DNA from: Lachnospiraceae bacterium NC2004
GTDB taxonomy: Bacteria; Bacillota; Clostridia; Lachnospirales; Lachnospiraceae
Assembly: GCA_000621905.1 (NCBI GenBank)
Contig: JHXB01000010.1
Location: forward strand, 50,140 to 114,139
DNA length: 64,000 bases
Direction of reading: 5' to 3'
The position numbers and the translations under genes were made by a program. The notes below the pieces were generated by a model. The model had not been told where the DNA came from, ran no database searches, and saw only the letters and a list, made by a program, of their open reading frames with translations. Of this stretch, positions 17,427 through 26,191 are shown piece by piece. Each line of letters begins with the position of its first letter. Positions within the stretch are counted from its first letter, which is position 1.

Positions 17427-18605
17427 ATGAGTTACACTGAATCAGAAATAATGGAGTACATAGAGGAAGAGGATGCCAAGTTTATACGACTCGTTTTCAG
17501 AGACGCATACGGAATACAGAAGAACATCTCCGTAATGCCAAGCGAGATACATAAGGCATTTGCCGAAGGTATTCCAATCAATGCCAAAGCAATAAGAGGT
17601 TTTGAGGAGTATGAGTGTGCAAGCCTCTATCTTAAACCTGATCCATCAACGATGGCTGTCCTCCCATGGAGACCGGACTCAGGAAGAGTTGTCAGAATGA
17701 TATGCAATCTCTTCACTGCAGATGGTAAGCCATATGAGGCTGATAGCCGTAATATTCTTATCAAGGCAATTGAGACAGCTAAAGAGAAAGGTATAGAGTT
17801 TAAATTTGGCTCTGAGATGGAGTTCTATCTCTTTAAGTTAAATGATGAAGGTCAGCCAACCAGTGAGCCTCACGATAACGCAGGATACTTAGATATCGCG
17901 CCGCTTGACAGAGGCGAGAACATAAGACGAGAAATCTGCCTTACTATTGAGGAGATGGGCTTTACTCCTGAGAGATCGCACCATGAGAGTGGTCCGGGTC
18001 AGAACGAGATAGATTTTCATTATGGTAAGCCTTTAAAGGCTGCGGATCAGCTTACTACATTTAAGATGGTTGTAAGTACAATAGCTGACAGATATGGTTT
18101 GTACGCAGACTTTTCACCTGTGCCTATCCCTGATAAACCGGGTAATGGTTATCATGTTAACATATATGCACAGGACAAAGATGGCAATGATGTATCAACT
18201 TATATTGCTGCGGGAATTATTGATAAAATCAAGGATATAACTCTGTTTCTTAATCCTACAGAGTATTCATACAGAAGATTTGACGCTCATAAAATGTTGA
18301 ATCAGGTTAATTCATCACAGAGCGGTGGTTCAGAATGGATTACTGTTGATGACGGAACCAAGGCTAACAGAGTTGAGCTTCGATCACCTGATGCTCTTTG
18401 TAATCCATATATCGCATATACATTTCTTATTTATGCGGGACTTTATGGAATAGAGAATAAGCTTAGTGTTCCTGATACTGTTGATTTGTCAGGAGATTTT
18501 CTTCCTAAGACAAGAGAAGAGGCTGCTGAGTATGTAAAAGAGAGTGAATTTGTAAAGAGCATTTTACCTGAATCAATAATCGACAGTTATTTGAATCAGC
18601 TATAA
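17427..18605 (+). CDS. Short glutamine synthetase-like protein, probably altered catalysis
   Basis: A 392-aa GSI-fold protein, 50-80 residues shorter than usual GlnA. Metal and substrate motifs remain: FGSEMEFYLF (about 132), HHESGPGQNEID (about 191), a single His in NGYHVNIY, NPTEYSYRRF, and RVELRSPDALCNPY near 318. The region between NPTEYSYRRF and RVELRSPD lacks the NRSAxIR arginine segment that binds ATP phosphate and glutamate in classic enzymes; NSSQSGGSEWITVDDGTK stands in its place. GlnN already supplies a full synthetase. The gene is followed 24 bp later by the ANTAR regulator, so this protein may act as a glutamine sensor for it. Weak activity or another amine substrate are alternatives. 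The SD is AAGGAGG. Confidence 0.85.
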   Translation: MSYTESEIMEYIEEEDAKFIRLVFRDAYGIQKNISVMPSEIHKAFAEGIPINAKAIRGFEEYECASLYLKPDPSTMAVLPWRPDSGRVVRMICNLFTADGKPYEADSRNILIKAIETAKEKGIEFKFGSEMEFYLFKLNDEGQPTSEPHDNAGYLDIAPLDRGENIRREICLTIEEMGFTPERSHHESGPGQNEIDFHYGKPLKAADQLTTFKMVVSTIADRYGLYADFSPVPIPDKPGNGYHVNIYAQDKDGNDVSTYIAAGIIDKIKDITLFLNPTEYSYRRFDAHKMLNQVNSSQSGGSEWITVDDGTKANRVELRSPDALCNPYIAYTFLIYAGLYGIENKLSVPDTVDLSGDFLPKTREEAAEYVKESEFVKSILPESIIDSYLNQL

Positions 18606-18629
18606 AATACATTTGCAGGATTAAAATAG

Positions 18630-19208
18630 ATGAGTAAAAGAATTGACAGAGATTATTCGATACTAATAGTATCGTCCTCAGAACAATTTAATACGACCGT
18701 CAAGAAGGTTATTCCCGGAGGAAGGTTTAATTCGATTGAGATAAGAAAGAGCGAGTCGGCTGCAAGAAGAGAGTTGCTTGAACACTCTTATGATATCGTT
18801 ATAATTAATTCTCCGTTATCTGACGGCAAGGCTACAGATTTTTTGAAGGATATTTACAACAACAATAACATGGGTATTATTTATGTTGTTTCGGCTGATG
18901 TCTTTAGCAAGGTTGCAGAATATCTCGTAGATTATGGTATTATTACCGTGGCTAAGCCTATTAAGGATAACTCACTTGAGATTAGCATTAGATTACTTTT
19001 GTCGTTGCAGAGCAAGATTAAGGAATCCAAAAAGCAGATTACCAAGCTTGAAGATAAGATGAATGAATTAAGGCTTGTGAGTCGTGCGAAGTTGGTTCTC
19101 GTTCAAAGAGGTATGACTGAGGATGAGGCTCATGAGTACATTATCAGAACAGCGATGAACAGCGGTCTTTCTAAGAAGGCTGTCGCGGAAGATATACTTG
19201 ATGATTAG
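18630..19208 (+). CDS. ANTAR-domain antiterminator with degenerate receiver
   Basis: A 192-aa RNA-binding regulator. Residues 9-125 have the receiver fold, but the acidic pocket is Ser-Ser (LIVSSSEQ) and the phospho-acceptor Asp is Asn (DIVIINSPLSDG); KPI near the end is kept. A coiled-coil helix (about 130-150) leads into the ANTAR domain (about 150-188, with SRAKLVLVQRGMTEDEAHEY and AMNSGLSKKAVAEDIL). ANTAR proteins bind paired hexaloop RNA hairpins and block terminators. Without a phosphorylation site, its signal must come from a ligand or protein, and the adjacent GS-like protein is the obvious candidate. The likely target in view is the gltB leader. No strong SD is seen before the ATG, which suggests dependence on the upstream gene. 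Confidence 0.92.
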   Translation: MSKRIDRDYSILIVSSSEQFNTTVKKVIPGGRFNSIEIRKSESAARRELLEHSYDIVIINSPLSDGKATDFLKDIYNNNNMGIIYVVSADVFSKVAEYLVDYGIITVAKPIKDNSLEISIRLLLSLQSKIKESKKQITKLEDKMNELRLVSRAKLVLVQRGMTEDEAHEYIIRTAMNSGLSKKAVAEDILDD

Positions 19209-19211
19209 GAG

Positions 19212-19238
19212 AGAGTGGCATTACGCCACTCTTTTTTT
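19212..19238 (+). terminator. Intrinsic terminator of the nitrogen operon
   Basis: The perfect 8-bp stem AGAGTGGC-attac-GCCACTCT is followed by a run of seven T, four bases after the ANTAR gene stop. Confidence 0.9.
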
Positions 19239-19246
19239 AGAAACGT

Positions 19247-19410
19247 GTCATTCTGAACTTCTCCTCTATATCATTCTGAGCTTCTCCTCCATGTCATTCT
19301 GAGCTTCCCCTCTCTGTCATTCTGAGCGAAGCGAAGAATCTTATTATGTGATTAGTTGACCTTCTTTGAAAGTCAAAGATCCTTCGTCGCATACGCTCCT
19401 CAGGATGACA
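19247..19410. repeat. Tandem-expanded GTCATTCTGAGCG element
   Basis: Three 23-bp tandem units (19247, 19270, 19293) share GTCATTCTGARCTTC and then run into a complete element (19316-19410). The complete element begins GTCATTCTGAGCGAAGCGAAG and ends CTCAGGATGACA, so its ends are inverted repeats. A TTGACCTTC/GAAAGTCAA hairpin sits in the middle. The rest of the gap to 19518 holds only an AT-rich stretch and the SD of the next gene. Confidence 0.75.
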
Positions 19411-19518
19411 TACAACACTATCATATTGATAGTACATGATATGAATGATATAATTATTTATTGTACAGTTAATAATTCGAGGGGCTTTCAATCTAATATA
19501 TTAGGAGGTTAGTGCACT

Positions 19519-20448
19519 ATGAAACACATCAATATTGTTAATGGACCGCAGAGCGTGTCAACAATCGTACAGGGGTGCATGAGAATCCCTGGTTTGTCAA
19601 ATGAAAATGCGGCTAAGGTTATTAGAACCGCATATGACTGCGGAATTAATTTCTATGATCATGCTACATGCTACGGCAAGGACGGAGCCGCTGAAACTAA
19701 ATTCGGAGAGGCATTTTCTTTAACGGGACTTAAGAGAGAGGACATATACATTCAGGGCAAATGTGGAATCTATCCGGACAGAGGTGAGTTCGACTGGTCC
19801 AAAGAAGCTATATTATCAAGTGTTGATGGAAGCCTTAAGAGACTTAAGGTAGACTATCTTGATACACTTCTTCTTCACAGACCGGATTTGTTGTTTGATC
19901 CTGAAGAGGTTGCAGAAGCATTTGACGAGCTTGAGCAAGCCGGTAAAGTAAGATATTTTGGAGTGAGTAATCTTGTTCCAATGCAGATTGAATTACTCAA
20001 GAAGTATGTTAAACAGCCTATTATTATCAACCAGGTACAGCTTTCGCTGGAACAGTCTCAGCTTATCGACCAGGCGCTTTACATGAACAATAAAACCACT
20101 GATATGTCTCTAAGCAGAGATGGGAATGTGCTTGATTATTGTAGATTAAAAGACATAACTATTCAGGCGTGGTCTCCGCTTCAGGTGGGCATGTTTGGGG
20201 GAACGTTTGTGGATAACCCTGACTTTCCTGAACTCAATAAGAAACTTGGTGAGCTTGCGGACAGAGAGAATGTATCAAAGGCTGCGATAGCTGTTGCGTG
20301 GATTTTAAGGCATCCGGCTAAGATGCAGGCTATTGTCGGTACAATGAATCCTGAGCACATCAAGGATATATGTGCTGCAGCAGATGTAACCCTTTCACAC
20401 CATGATTGGTATGAACTGTACCTGTCGGCAGGGAAGTTTCTTCCATAA
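19519..20448 (+). CDS. Aldo/keto reductase
   Basis: A 309-aa cytosolic NAD(P)H-dependent oxidoreductase of the YdhF-like AKR branch. It has the TIM-barrel landmarks: Asp/Tyr of the catalytic tetrad in NFYDHATCYG, Lys in IQGKCGI, and His in TLLLHRPD. NQVQLSLEQ, WSPLQVGMFGG and the NADPH-binding end IVGTMNPEHI follow. The length is normal. The ATG has AGGAGG at good spacing, and the gene appears to be transcribed alone. The physiological carbonyl substrate cannot be told from sequence. Confidence 0.93.
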   Translation: MKHINIVNGPQSVSTIVQGCMRIPGLSNENAAKVIRTAYDCGINFYDHATCYGKDGAAETKFGEAFSLTGLKREDIYIQGKCGIYPDRGEFDWSKEAILSSVDGSLKRLKVDYLDTLLLHRPDLLFDPEEVAEAFDELEQAGKVRYFGVSNLVPMQIELLKKYVKQPIIINQVQLSLEQSQLIDQALYMNNKTTDMSLSRDGNVLDYCRLKDITIQAWSPLQVGMFGGTFVDNPDFPELNKKLGELADRENVSKAAIAVAWILRHPAKMQAIVGTMNPEHIKDICAAADVTLSHHDWYELYLSAGKFLP

Positions 20449-20462
20449 ATCATAAATATTTG

Positions 20463-20552
20463 CATTATTCGGTCGAAAAACGCAACCCAAGTCACATTAT
20501 TCGGTCGAAAAACGCAACCTAAATCACATTATTCGGTCGAAAAACGCAATTA
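20463..20552. repeat. Three 32-bp direct tandem repeats
   Basis: Units start at 20463, 20495 and 20527 (the last cut short). Each opens with CATTATTCGGTCGAAAAACG followed by CAA, and the last 6-8 bases of a unit vary. The array sits between the reductase stop and the promoter side of the AAA ATPase gene, 57 bp before its start. Confidence 0.85.
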
Positions 20553-20608
20553 TACTCTTGATTATTCTTTGGAAATAGTGATAAAATATACACATGGAGG
20601 TATTCTGT

Positions 20609-21949
20609 ATGTATAGAAGAGTGATTGAAGAATTTATATTGTGGAAGAATAAAAAGAATAGAAAGCCGTTATTGGTTACCGGTGTTCGACAATGTGGCAA
20701 GACATACCTGATAAAAGAATTTGGCAACAGTGAATTTAAGAGAATGGCATACTTTAATTTCGATGGTAATGAAGGGTTACAGTCGATATTTGACTATGAT
20801 TTTGACGTAGATAGAATTATCGATGAGTTAGGTAGCGTGGCTTCGAGTGAGGATATTATTCCCGGAGAGACTTTGGTTGTTTTTGATGAGATTCAGGACT
20901 GCCCTAGAGCTATTCAATCCTTAAAGTATTTTTGTGAGAATAAACCGGAGTTACATCTCGTTGCAGCGGGCTCTTTGTTGGGTGTTGCGCTGAGAAAAGA
21001 GGGTATATCATTTCCTGTAGGTAAAGTTGACAGAATAGAGATGTATCCGATGAGCTTTGATGAGTTTGTGATTGCTGATGGTGGGACTAAATATATTGAC
21101 GGTGTCAGTAAGTTGCATCTCGATAGAGAGATATCAAGTCTATACACAGTGCCATTAGAGAAGTATTTGAAGAATTACTACATAGTCGGAGGCATGCCTG
21201 AAGCTGCCCAAAGATGGGTGGATTCCCACGATTATGGTGAGGTTGAGGATGTGCAAGATAGGATTCTTAAGGATTATGCTGATGATTTTGGTAAGCATAC
21301 CACTCCGGAAACTACCACCAAAATTAAGTTAATCTGGGATGCTATTCCATCTCAGATTGCAAGAGATAACAATAAGTTTATATTTTCACATGTAAAGAAA
21401 GGAGCTAGATCTAAGGACTTAGAGGACGCGTTGGGGTGGCTTGTAAATGCAGGCATAGCGGGAAAGTTGTGTATGGTTCCAACTCCGGAGATTCCGTTAT
21501 CTGGAATGGCTGATAATACATATTTCAAGGTATATATGTCAGATGTCGGACTTTTAAGAAGGAAATCCAGAGTTAATTATAGGACTATTTTAGAAGGAGA
21601 CAGTTCATTCATCCATTTTAAAGGAGCATTAACAGAGAACTATGTTTATACTCAATTAAAATGTATGGGAATAGACAGTTATTTCTGGAGAACAAAGGCT
21701 GATGCTGAGATAGATTTTATAACCGATCATGAGGGCGTTTTGATGCCTATAGAAGTTAAATCAGCAGACAATACCAAGGCCAAAAGTCTTCATATGTTTT
21801 GTAACAGATATAAGCCTAAGATGGCGATTAAGACATCTTTGAAAAATGTTGGCGATAATATGGATGGAGATACTCATGTATGGTCCATACCATTATATGC
21901 TTTGTTTAGATTTGAGGAGTATTTGTACAGCGAGCTGGGTTGGAAATAA
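20609..21949 (+). CDS. AAA ATPase with DUF4143 nuclease-like C-terminus
   Basis: A 446-aa protein. The N-terminal AAA_14 ATPase has Walker A TGVRQCGKTYL near residue 30, Walker B VVFDEIQDCP and sensor-like AAGSLLG. A middle helical region is followed by a DUF4143 domain with the PD-(D/E)XK-like signature AEIDFI...MPIEVKSAD (about 375-395). Such proteins are abundant in gut Clostridia and Bacteroidetes; their function is unknown. The chosen start is ATG at 20609 behind GGAGG, not the ATG at 20594, which overlaps that SD. Three 32-bp repeats lie just upstream. A broken relative is at 22484. Confidence 0.92.
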   Translation: MYRRVIEEFILWKNKKNRKPLLVTGVRQCGKTYLIKEFGNSEFKRMAYFNFDGNEGLQSIFDYDFDVDRIIDELGSVASSEDIIPGETLVVFDEIQDCPRAIQSLKYFCENKPELHLVAAGSLLGVALRKEGISFPVGKVDRIEMYPMSFDEFVIADGGTKYIDGVSKLHLDREISSLYTVPLEKYLKNYYIVGGMPEAAQRWVDSHDYGEVEDVQDRILKDYADDFGKHTTPETTTKIKLIWDAIPSQIARDNNKFIFSHVKKGARSKDLEDALGWLVNAGIAGKLCMVPTPEIPLSGMADNTYFKVYMSDVGLLRRKSRVNYRTILEGDSSFIHFKGALTENYVYTQLKCMGIDSYFWRTKADAEIDFITDHEGVLMPIEVKSADNTKAKSLHMFCNRYKPKMAIKTSLKNVGDNMDGDTHVWSIPLYALFRFEEYLYSELGWK

Positions 21950-21979
21950 TTAGTGTACTTGAAAGAAGGTTTTAAGATA

Positions 21980-22390
21980 ATGGTAAAAGATATTGTTAGA
22001 GATCCGATGTTTCTTAAGCAGAAATCTGAGCCTGCTACAGAGGATGATAAGCAGGTTGTTGTGGATTTATTGGATACTTTAAAAGCCAACAGGGACAGGT
22101 GTGTCGGCATGGCTGCCAATATGATTGGAGTTAAGAAGCAGATTATAGTGGTGGCTATGGGTCCTTTTATATTTCCTATGATTAATCCGGTTATTACTAA
22201 GAAGAGTGGGAAGTTTGAGACAGAAGAAGGCTGCCTGTCACTAGATGGTGTCAGACCATGCACGCGCTATAAGGAGATAGAAGTCGATTATCTGGATCAG
22301 AACTTCAAACCGAAACATGGCAAATACACAGATTTCACAGCACAGATTATTCAACACGAGATTCAACATTTTAGTGGTGAGTTGATATAG
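21980..22390 (+). CDS. def: Peptide deformylase
   Basis: A 136-aa metalloenzyme that removes the formyl group from new N-termini. All three motifs are present in the variant form seen in short clostridial deformylases: GMAANMIGV (for GxGLAAxQ), EEGCLSLDGV with the metal-binding Cys, and QHEIQH (HExxH). The start is ATG at 21980; a GTG nine codons earlier is less likely because AAAGAAGG lies between them. It follows the ATPase gene by 30 bp. It may be a secondary copy beside a main def elsewhere. Confidence 0.93.
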   Translation: MVKDIVRDPMFLKQKSEPATEDDKQVVVDLLDTLKANRDRCVGMAANMIGVKKQIIVVAMGPFIFPMINPVITKKSGKFETEEGCLSLDGVRPCTRYKEIEVDYLDQNFKPKHGKYTDFTAQIIQHEIQHFSGELI

Positions 22391-22440
22391 GGAATGTTGG
22401 CATTTGAGGGAAGATTTTTGGGATAGACCTTTATATAGAG

Positions 22441-22468
22441 TATAATTGACAAAAGTGTAGAATTCTAC
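22441..22468 (+). promoter_or_regulatory. -10 box and perfect 14-bp palindrome
   Basis: TATAAT (22441-22446) is followed by TGTAGAATTCTACA (22455-22468), placed at the expected transcription start and before the AAAAGGAG SD of the broken ATPase gene. This is an operator-like position. Confidence 0.5.
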
Positions 22469-22483
22469 AAAAAAGGAGATTAT

Positions 22484-22745
22484 ATGATTAACAGAGATAA
22501 GTACCTTAAACAGCTCATAGCAACTAGGGGTAACGGTTTCCCAAAGGTAATTACAGGGATTAGAAGATGTGGTAAATCATATCTTTTAAATGAAATATAT
22601 AAGGAATACCTTAAATGAAGGGGTACCGGAAGAAAACATTTTGATACTAGAGCTAGATGATGATAGGAACATCGCGTATAGAGACTCTATAGTTTTAGGA
22701 TACTATGTGCATAGATTGAAAAGGAACATTAGGAGCTGGACATGA
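22484..22745 (+). pseudogene. Broken AAA_14 ATPase (N-terminal remnant)
   Basis: It starts with a good SD and ATG and reads MINRDKYLKQLI, then Walker A TGIRRCGKSYLLNE, and stops at TGA 22616. In a shifted frame the family sequence continues: EGVPEENILILELDDD, then YRDSIVLGYYVHRLKR. It ends at 22745, inside the start of the helicase gene. About 350 residues of the usual protein are missing. It may still drive transcription of the helicase. Confidence 0.8.
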
Positions 22746-25700
22746 GTATAGAAGATATTTCAAAAGGTTTGACAACTGCATATATAGATGGGAATGTTGT
22801 TTCGGATGTAGTATATAGACCTTCGTTTGTTTCTAATAACTACGCAGAGGGAAAGAAAGTATTTTCAAGTATTGAAGATGAGCTTTTAAGATGTGATCGA
22901 TTTCAGATTAGTGTGGCATTTATCACATTGAGCGGTATCACGCCTCTTTTGCAGACGTTTCAGGAATTAGAGAGGAAAGGTATCCCCGGCGAAATTCTTA
23001 CAACCAACTATCTTAATTTTAGTGAACCGGAAGCTTTGTTTAAGCTTAATAGCCTTAATAATATCACCCTTAAAATGTATGATGTTGAAGCTTCTAAAAT
23101 CGGATTTCATACAAAAGGTTATATTTTCAAACGAGATGAGATATACAGAATAATAATCGGTAGCTCCAATATTACTGCCAGTGCGCTTACAACCAACAAA
23201 GAATGGAATACCAAGATTATCTCTACAGAGCAAGGTGAAGTTGCAAAAGATATAATTAACGAGTTTAATATGCTGTGGAACTCGAAACATTCCCTTGAAT
23301 ATGATGAGTTCTATGATATATATAAAGAACGCTATAAGATTATAAAGAAACAAAGAGAGATTGCAAAACAAGAACAGGTAACTTCACTTGTTAAGTATAA
23401 GCTTGAACCTAATTCTATGCAGGTTAGATTTATATCTAATCTTAAGAAAATGATAGCTGACAACAAGGAGCGTGCGCTCCTTATTTCCGCGACGGGAACG
23501 GGAAAGACCTACGCTTCTGCATTTGCAATGAGAGAGTTAGGATATAAGAGAGTTCTTTTTGTTGTGCATAGAAATCAGATAGCGAAACAAGCTAAGAAGT
23601 CATTTGAAAACGTATTCTCAAGTTCTATTTCAACAGGATTAGTTAGTGGTGTTGGCGGAACCGATAAGGATTACTCAGCGGATTATGTATTTGCAACAGT
23701 TCAGACACTGAGCAAAGATGAGAATTTAAAGAGATTTCCAAGAGACTATTTCAGTGGGATCGTGTATGATGAAAGTCATCATATAGTTGCCGGAAGTTAT
23801 AAGAAATTGCTTGATTATTTTAAACCGGAATTTACTCTTGGAATGACTGCTACGCCTGATAAGAGGGACGACAATATAGAAGGCAGAAATGTATATGAAG
23901 TATTTGATCATAATATAGCCTATGAGATTCGTTTAAAACAAGCCATGGAAGAGGATCTTCTTTGCCCATTTCATTATTTTGGTATAACGGATTTATCTGT
24001 TGTTGAGGATGAAGGCAAGAGTAAGGAAGAAAAGCTTGAGAACTTTAGATGCTTAACTTCTGATGAACGTGTTAAGTATGTAATGAAACAAGCTGATTAT
24101 TATGGTTACAGTGGTGACAGAGTGAAAGGCCTTATATTCTGTAGTAGAATTGATGAGGCTAAAGAGTTATCTAACAAGTTTAATTCAATGGGACTAAGGA
24201 CTGTTGCTTTAAGTGGTTCAGATTCAGAGAACGACAGAACAGAAGCGATAGAATTGTTGACAAAAGATTTACCTGATGAAGCTATCAAAGCCGGGTATCG
24301 TAATGAATATGGTGCTAAGATTTATCCGAATGAAGACTATCTTGATTATATTATAACTGTTGATATTTTCTCAGAAGGAACGGATATAGTTGAGGTGAAT
24401 CAGGTTATCATGATGAGACCTACTCAATCGCCAATAGTATTTGTACAACAGCTTGGCAGAGGTCTCAGAAAAGCATACAACAAAGAATATGTTGTAGTGC
24501 TTGATTTTATTGGAAACTATAAGAATAATTTTATGATTCCTATCGCACTGTCAGGTGATCGAAGCTACAATAAAGACAACATTAGAAGATATCTGATGGA
24601 AGGTGGAAGAGTAATTCCCGGAAGCAGCACTATCCACTTTGATGAGATAAGTAGAAAGAGAATATTTGCTGCAGTAGACAATGCCAATTTCAGTGACATT
24701 AAGTTGATTAAAGAGAATTATAATAATCTCAAGAATAAGCTTGGAAGAATACCATCTCTTATGGATTTTGATGATTATGGAGAGATGGATGTATTGCGCA
24801 TTTTTGATAATAATAGTCTTGGATCCTACTATAAGTTCTTGGTTAAATATGAGAAGGATTATCAGGTGAGATTGTCGGCTGATGAGGAGAAGGTTATTGA
24901 GTTTGTATCTAAGAAATTAGCGAGTGGTAAGAGGATTCACGAACTCTTGATGTTAAAGAGATTAGCTGCTTATGATTATAGTTTGTCAAAGTATAGAAAT
25001 GTTAGAGTTTTTGAAGTGCTTAACCGCGTTCTTCAAGAAGAGTATGGTAAGTCGCTTAATCATTTGTCTATGAATAATATTGCAAATGTTATGACCAATG
25101 CCTTTCCTGCGGGAAGTAATAAAAAGACATATGATAATTGCATTTTTATTGAACCTGATGATCAAGATAATGATTATCACATTTCAGATATATTTATGCA
25201 AATGCTTGCTAATAAGGAGTTTGCAAACATTTTAAATGAGCTTGTAGATTTTGGTATATCAAGATACAACAAAGACTACAGTGATACATACGATAATACT
25301 AATCTTGTATTGTATCAGAAATACACTTATGAAGATGTATGTAGGCTTCTGAACTGGGAGAATAACGAAGTACCACTTAATATTGGTGGATATAAGTATG
25401 ATAAGAAGACCAAGACATTTCCTGTGTTTATTAATTATGATAAGTCAGATGATATTAGTGATACTATTAAGTATGAAGATCATTTCACGACGAGTAGTAC
25501 ACTGATTGCTATTTCTAAATCAAGAAGAACGTTGGAATCTGATGATGTTCAGAATTTCCTTCATGCAAATGAAAGAGGTATTCAGGTTGAACTTTTTGTA
25601 AGAAAGAATAAGGATGACAAGATATCCAAGGAGTTCTATTATCTGGGACACATGACTGCTACAGGTAATACCAAAGAGTTTATAATGCCTAATACTACTG

Positions 25701-25777
25701 AGACTGCAGTTGAAATAGAATGGAAGCTTGATGTTCCGGTTAGAGAAGACATTTACGAATATATAGTTAATGAATAG
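22742..25777 (+). CDS. PLD-like nuclease/SF2 helicase with DUF3427
   Basis: A 1011-aa multidomain DNA or RNA remodeller. Residues 1-200 are a phospholipase-D-type nuclease domain with a single HxK motif FHTKGY (about 122) and IGSSNIT. Next comes an SF2 helicase: Walker A ATGTGKT near 250, DESHH at 343, TATPDKRDD, motif V SEGTDIVEVNQ and motif VI QQLGRGLRK near 570. The C-terminal 330 residues match the DUF3427 pattern with repeated FxNY or FxxY segments. The ATG overlaps the stop of the broken ATPase. A NUDIX gene follows after 14 bp. Such helicases are often accessory and linked with restriction or defence; that role is inferred. Confidence 0.92.
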   Translation: MSIEDISKGLTTAYIDGNVVSDVVYRPSFVSNNYAEGKKVFSSIEDELLRCDRFQISVAFITLSGITPLLQTFQELERKGIPGEILTTNYLNFSEPEALFKLNSLNNITLKMYDVEASKIGFHTKGYIFKRDEIYRIIIGSSNITASALTTNKEWNTKIISTEQGEVAKDIINEFNMLWNSKHSLEYDEFYDIYKERYKIIKKQREIAKQEQVTSLVKYKLEPNSMQVRFISNLKKMIADNKERALLISATGTGKTYASAFAMRELGYKRVLFVVHRNQIAKQAKKSFENVFSSSISTGLVSGVGGTDKDYSADYVFATVQTLSKDENLKRFPRDYFSGIVYDESHHIVAGSYKKLLDYFKPEFTLGMTATPDKRDDNIEGRNVYEVFDHNIAYEIRLKQAMEEDLLCPFHYFGITDLSVVEDEGKSKEEKLENFRCLTSDERVKYVMKQADYYGYSGDRVKGLIFCSRIDEAKELSNKFNSMGLRTVALSGSDSENDRTEAIELLTKDLPDEAIKAGYRNEYGAKIYPNEDYLDYIITVDIFSEGTDIVEVNQVIMMRPTQSPIVFVQQLGRGLRKAYNKEYVVVLDFIGNYKNNFMIPIALSGDRSYNKDNIRRYLMEGGRVIPGSSTIHFDEISRKRIFAAVDNANFSDIKLIKENYNNLKNKLGRIPSLMDFDDYGEMDVLRIFDNNSLGSYYKFLVKYEKDYQVRLSADEEKVIEFVSKKLASGKRIHELLMLKRLAAYDYSLSKYRNVRVFEVLNRVLQEEYGKSLNHLSMNNIANVMTNAFPAGSNKKTYDNCIFIEPDDQDNDYHISDIFMQMLANKEFANILNELVDFGISRYNKDYSDTYDNTNLVLYQKYTYEDVCRLLNWENNEVPLNIGGYKYDKKTKTFPVFINYDKSDDISDTIKYEDHFTTSSTLIAISKSRRTLESDDVQNFLHANERGIQVELFVRKNKDDKISKEFYYLGHMTATGNTKEFIMPNTTETAVEIEWKLDVPVREDIYEYIVNE

Positions 25778-25791
25778 GTGGAGGTTTTGAA

Positions 25792-26190
25792 TTGAAGCAC
25801 ATAGAAGTGGTAGCTGCTGTGATAAGGCATGAGGATAAGATTTTTGCTACGCAGCGTGGATATGGTGAATTTAAGGATATGTGGGAATTTCCCGGTGGTA
25901 AGATTGAAAATGGAGAAGATCCCAAGGGTGCTTTAGTCAGGGAGATTAAAGAAGAGCTTGATACTGATATTGAGGTTGGTGACTTAATCAAGACGGTTGA
26001 CACCGATTATCCTAATTTTCATATTACAATGCATGTTTATTGGTGTGATATATTGAGTGGTAATCTCACGCTGTTAGAACATGAAGCATCAAAATGGCTT
26101 AAAATTGACAACAAGCTTCCGAATGCAGTGGATTGGCTCCCTGCTGATTTGGAGGTTGTTGAAGATATAATAACTGCGAGGAGGAATTAA
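25792..26190 (+). CDS. NUDIX hydrolase, MutT-like
   Basis: A 132-aa nucleotide pyrophosphohydrolase. The full NUDIX box is present from GGKIENGEDPKGALVREIKE to EEL (about 36-57), with VVAAVIRHEDKIFATQRG in front, as in 8-oxo-dGTP or CTP pyrophosphohydrolases. The start is TTG behind GGTGGAGG. It lies 14 bp after the helicase and 1 bp before yccF, so the three are co-transcribed. Substrate not determined. Cleaning damaged nucleotides is the default guess, and a role with the helicase is possible. Confidence 0.92.
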   Translation: MKHIEVVAAVIRHEDKIFATQRGYGEFKDMWEFPGGKIENGEDPKGALVREIKEELDTDIEVGDLIKTVDTDYPNFHITMHVYWCDILSGNLTLLEHEASKWLKIDNKLPNAVDWLPADLEVVEDIITARRN

Positions 26191-26191
26191 C

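Noticed and set aside
20463..20552. CRISPR array
   Set aside because: Three units of 32 bp with variable parts of only 6-8 bp; no spacer-length inserts and no cas genes.
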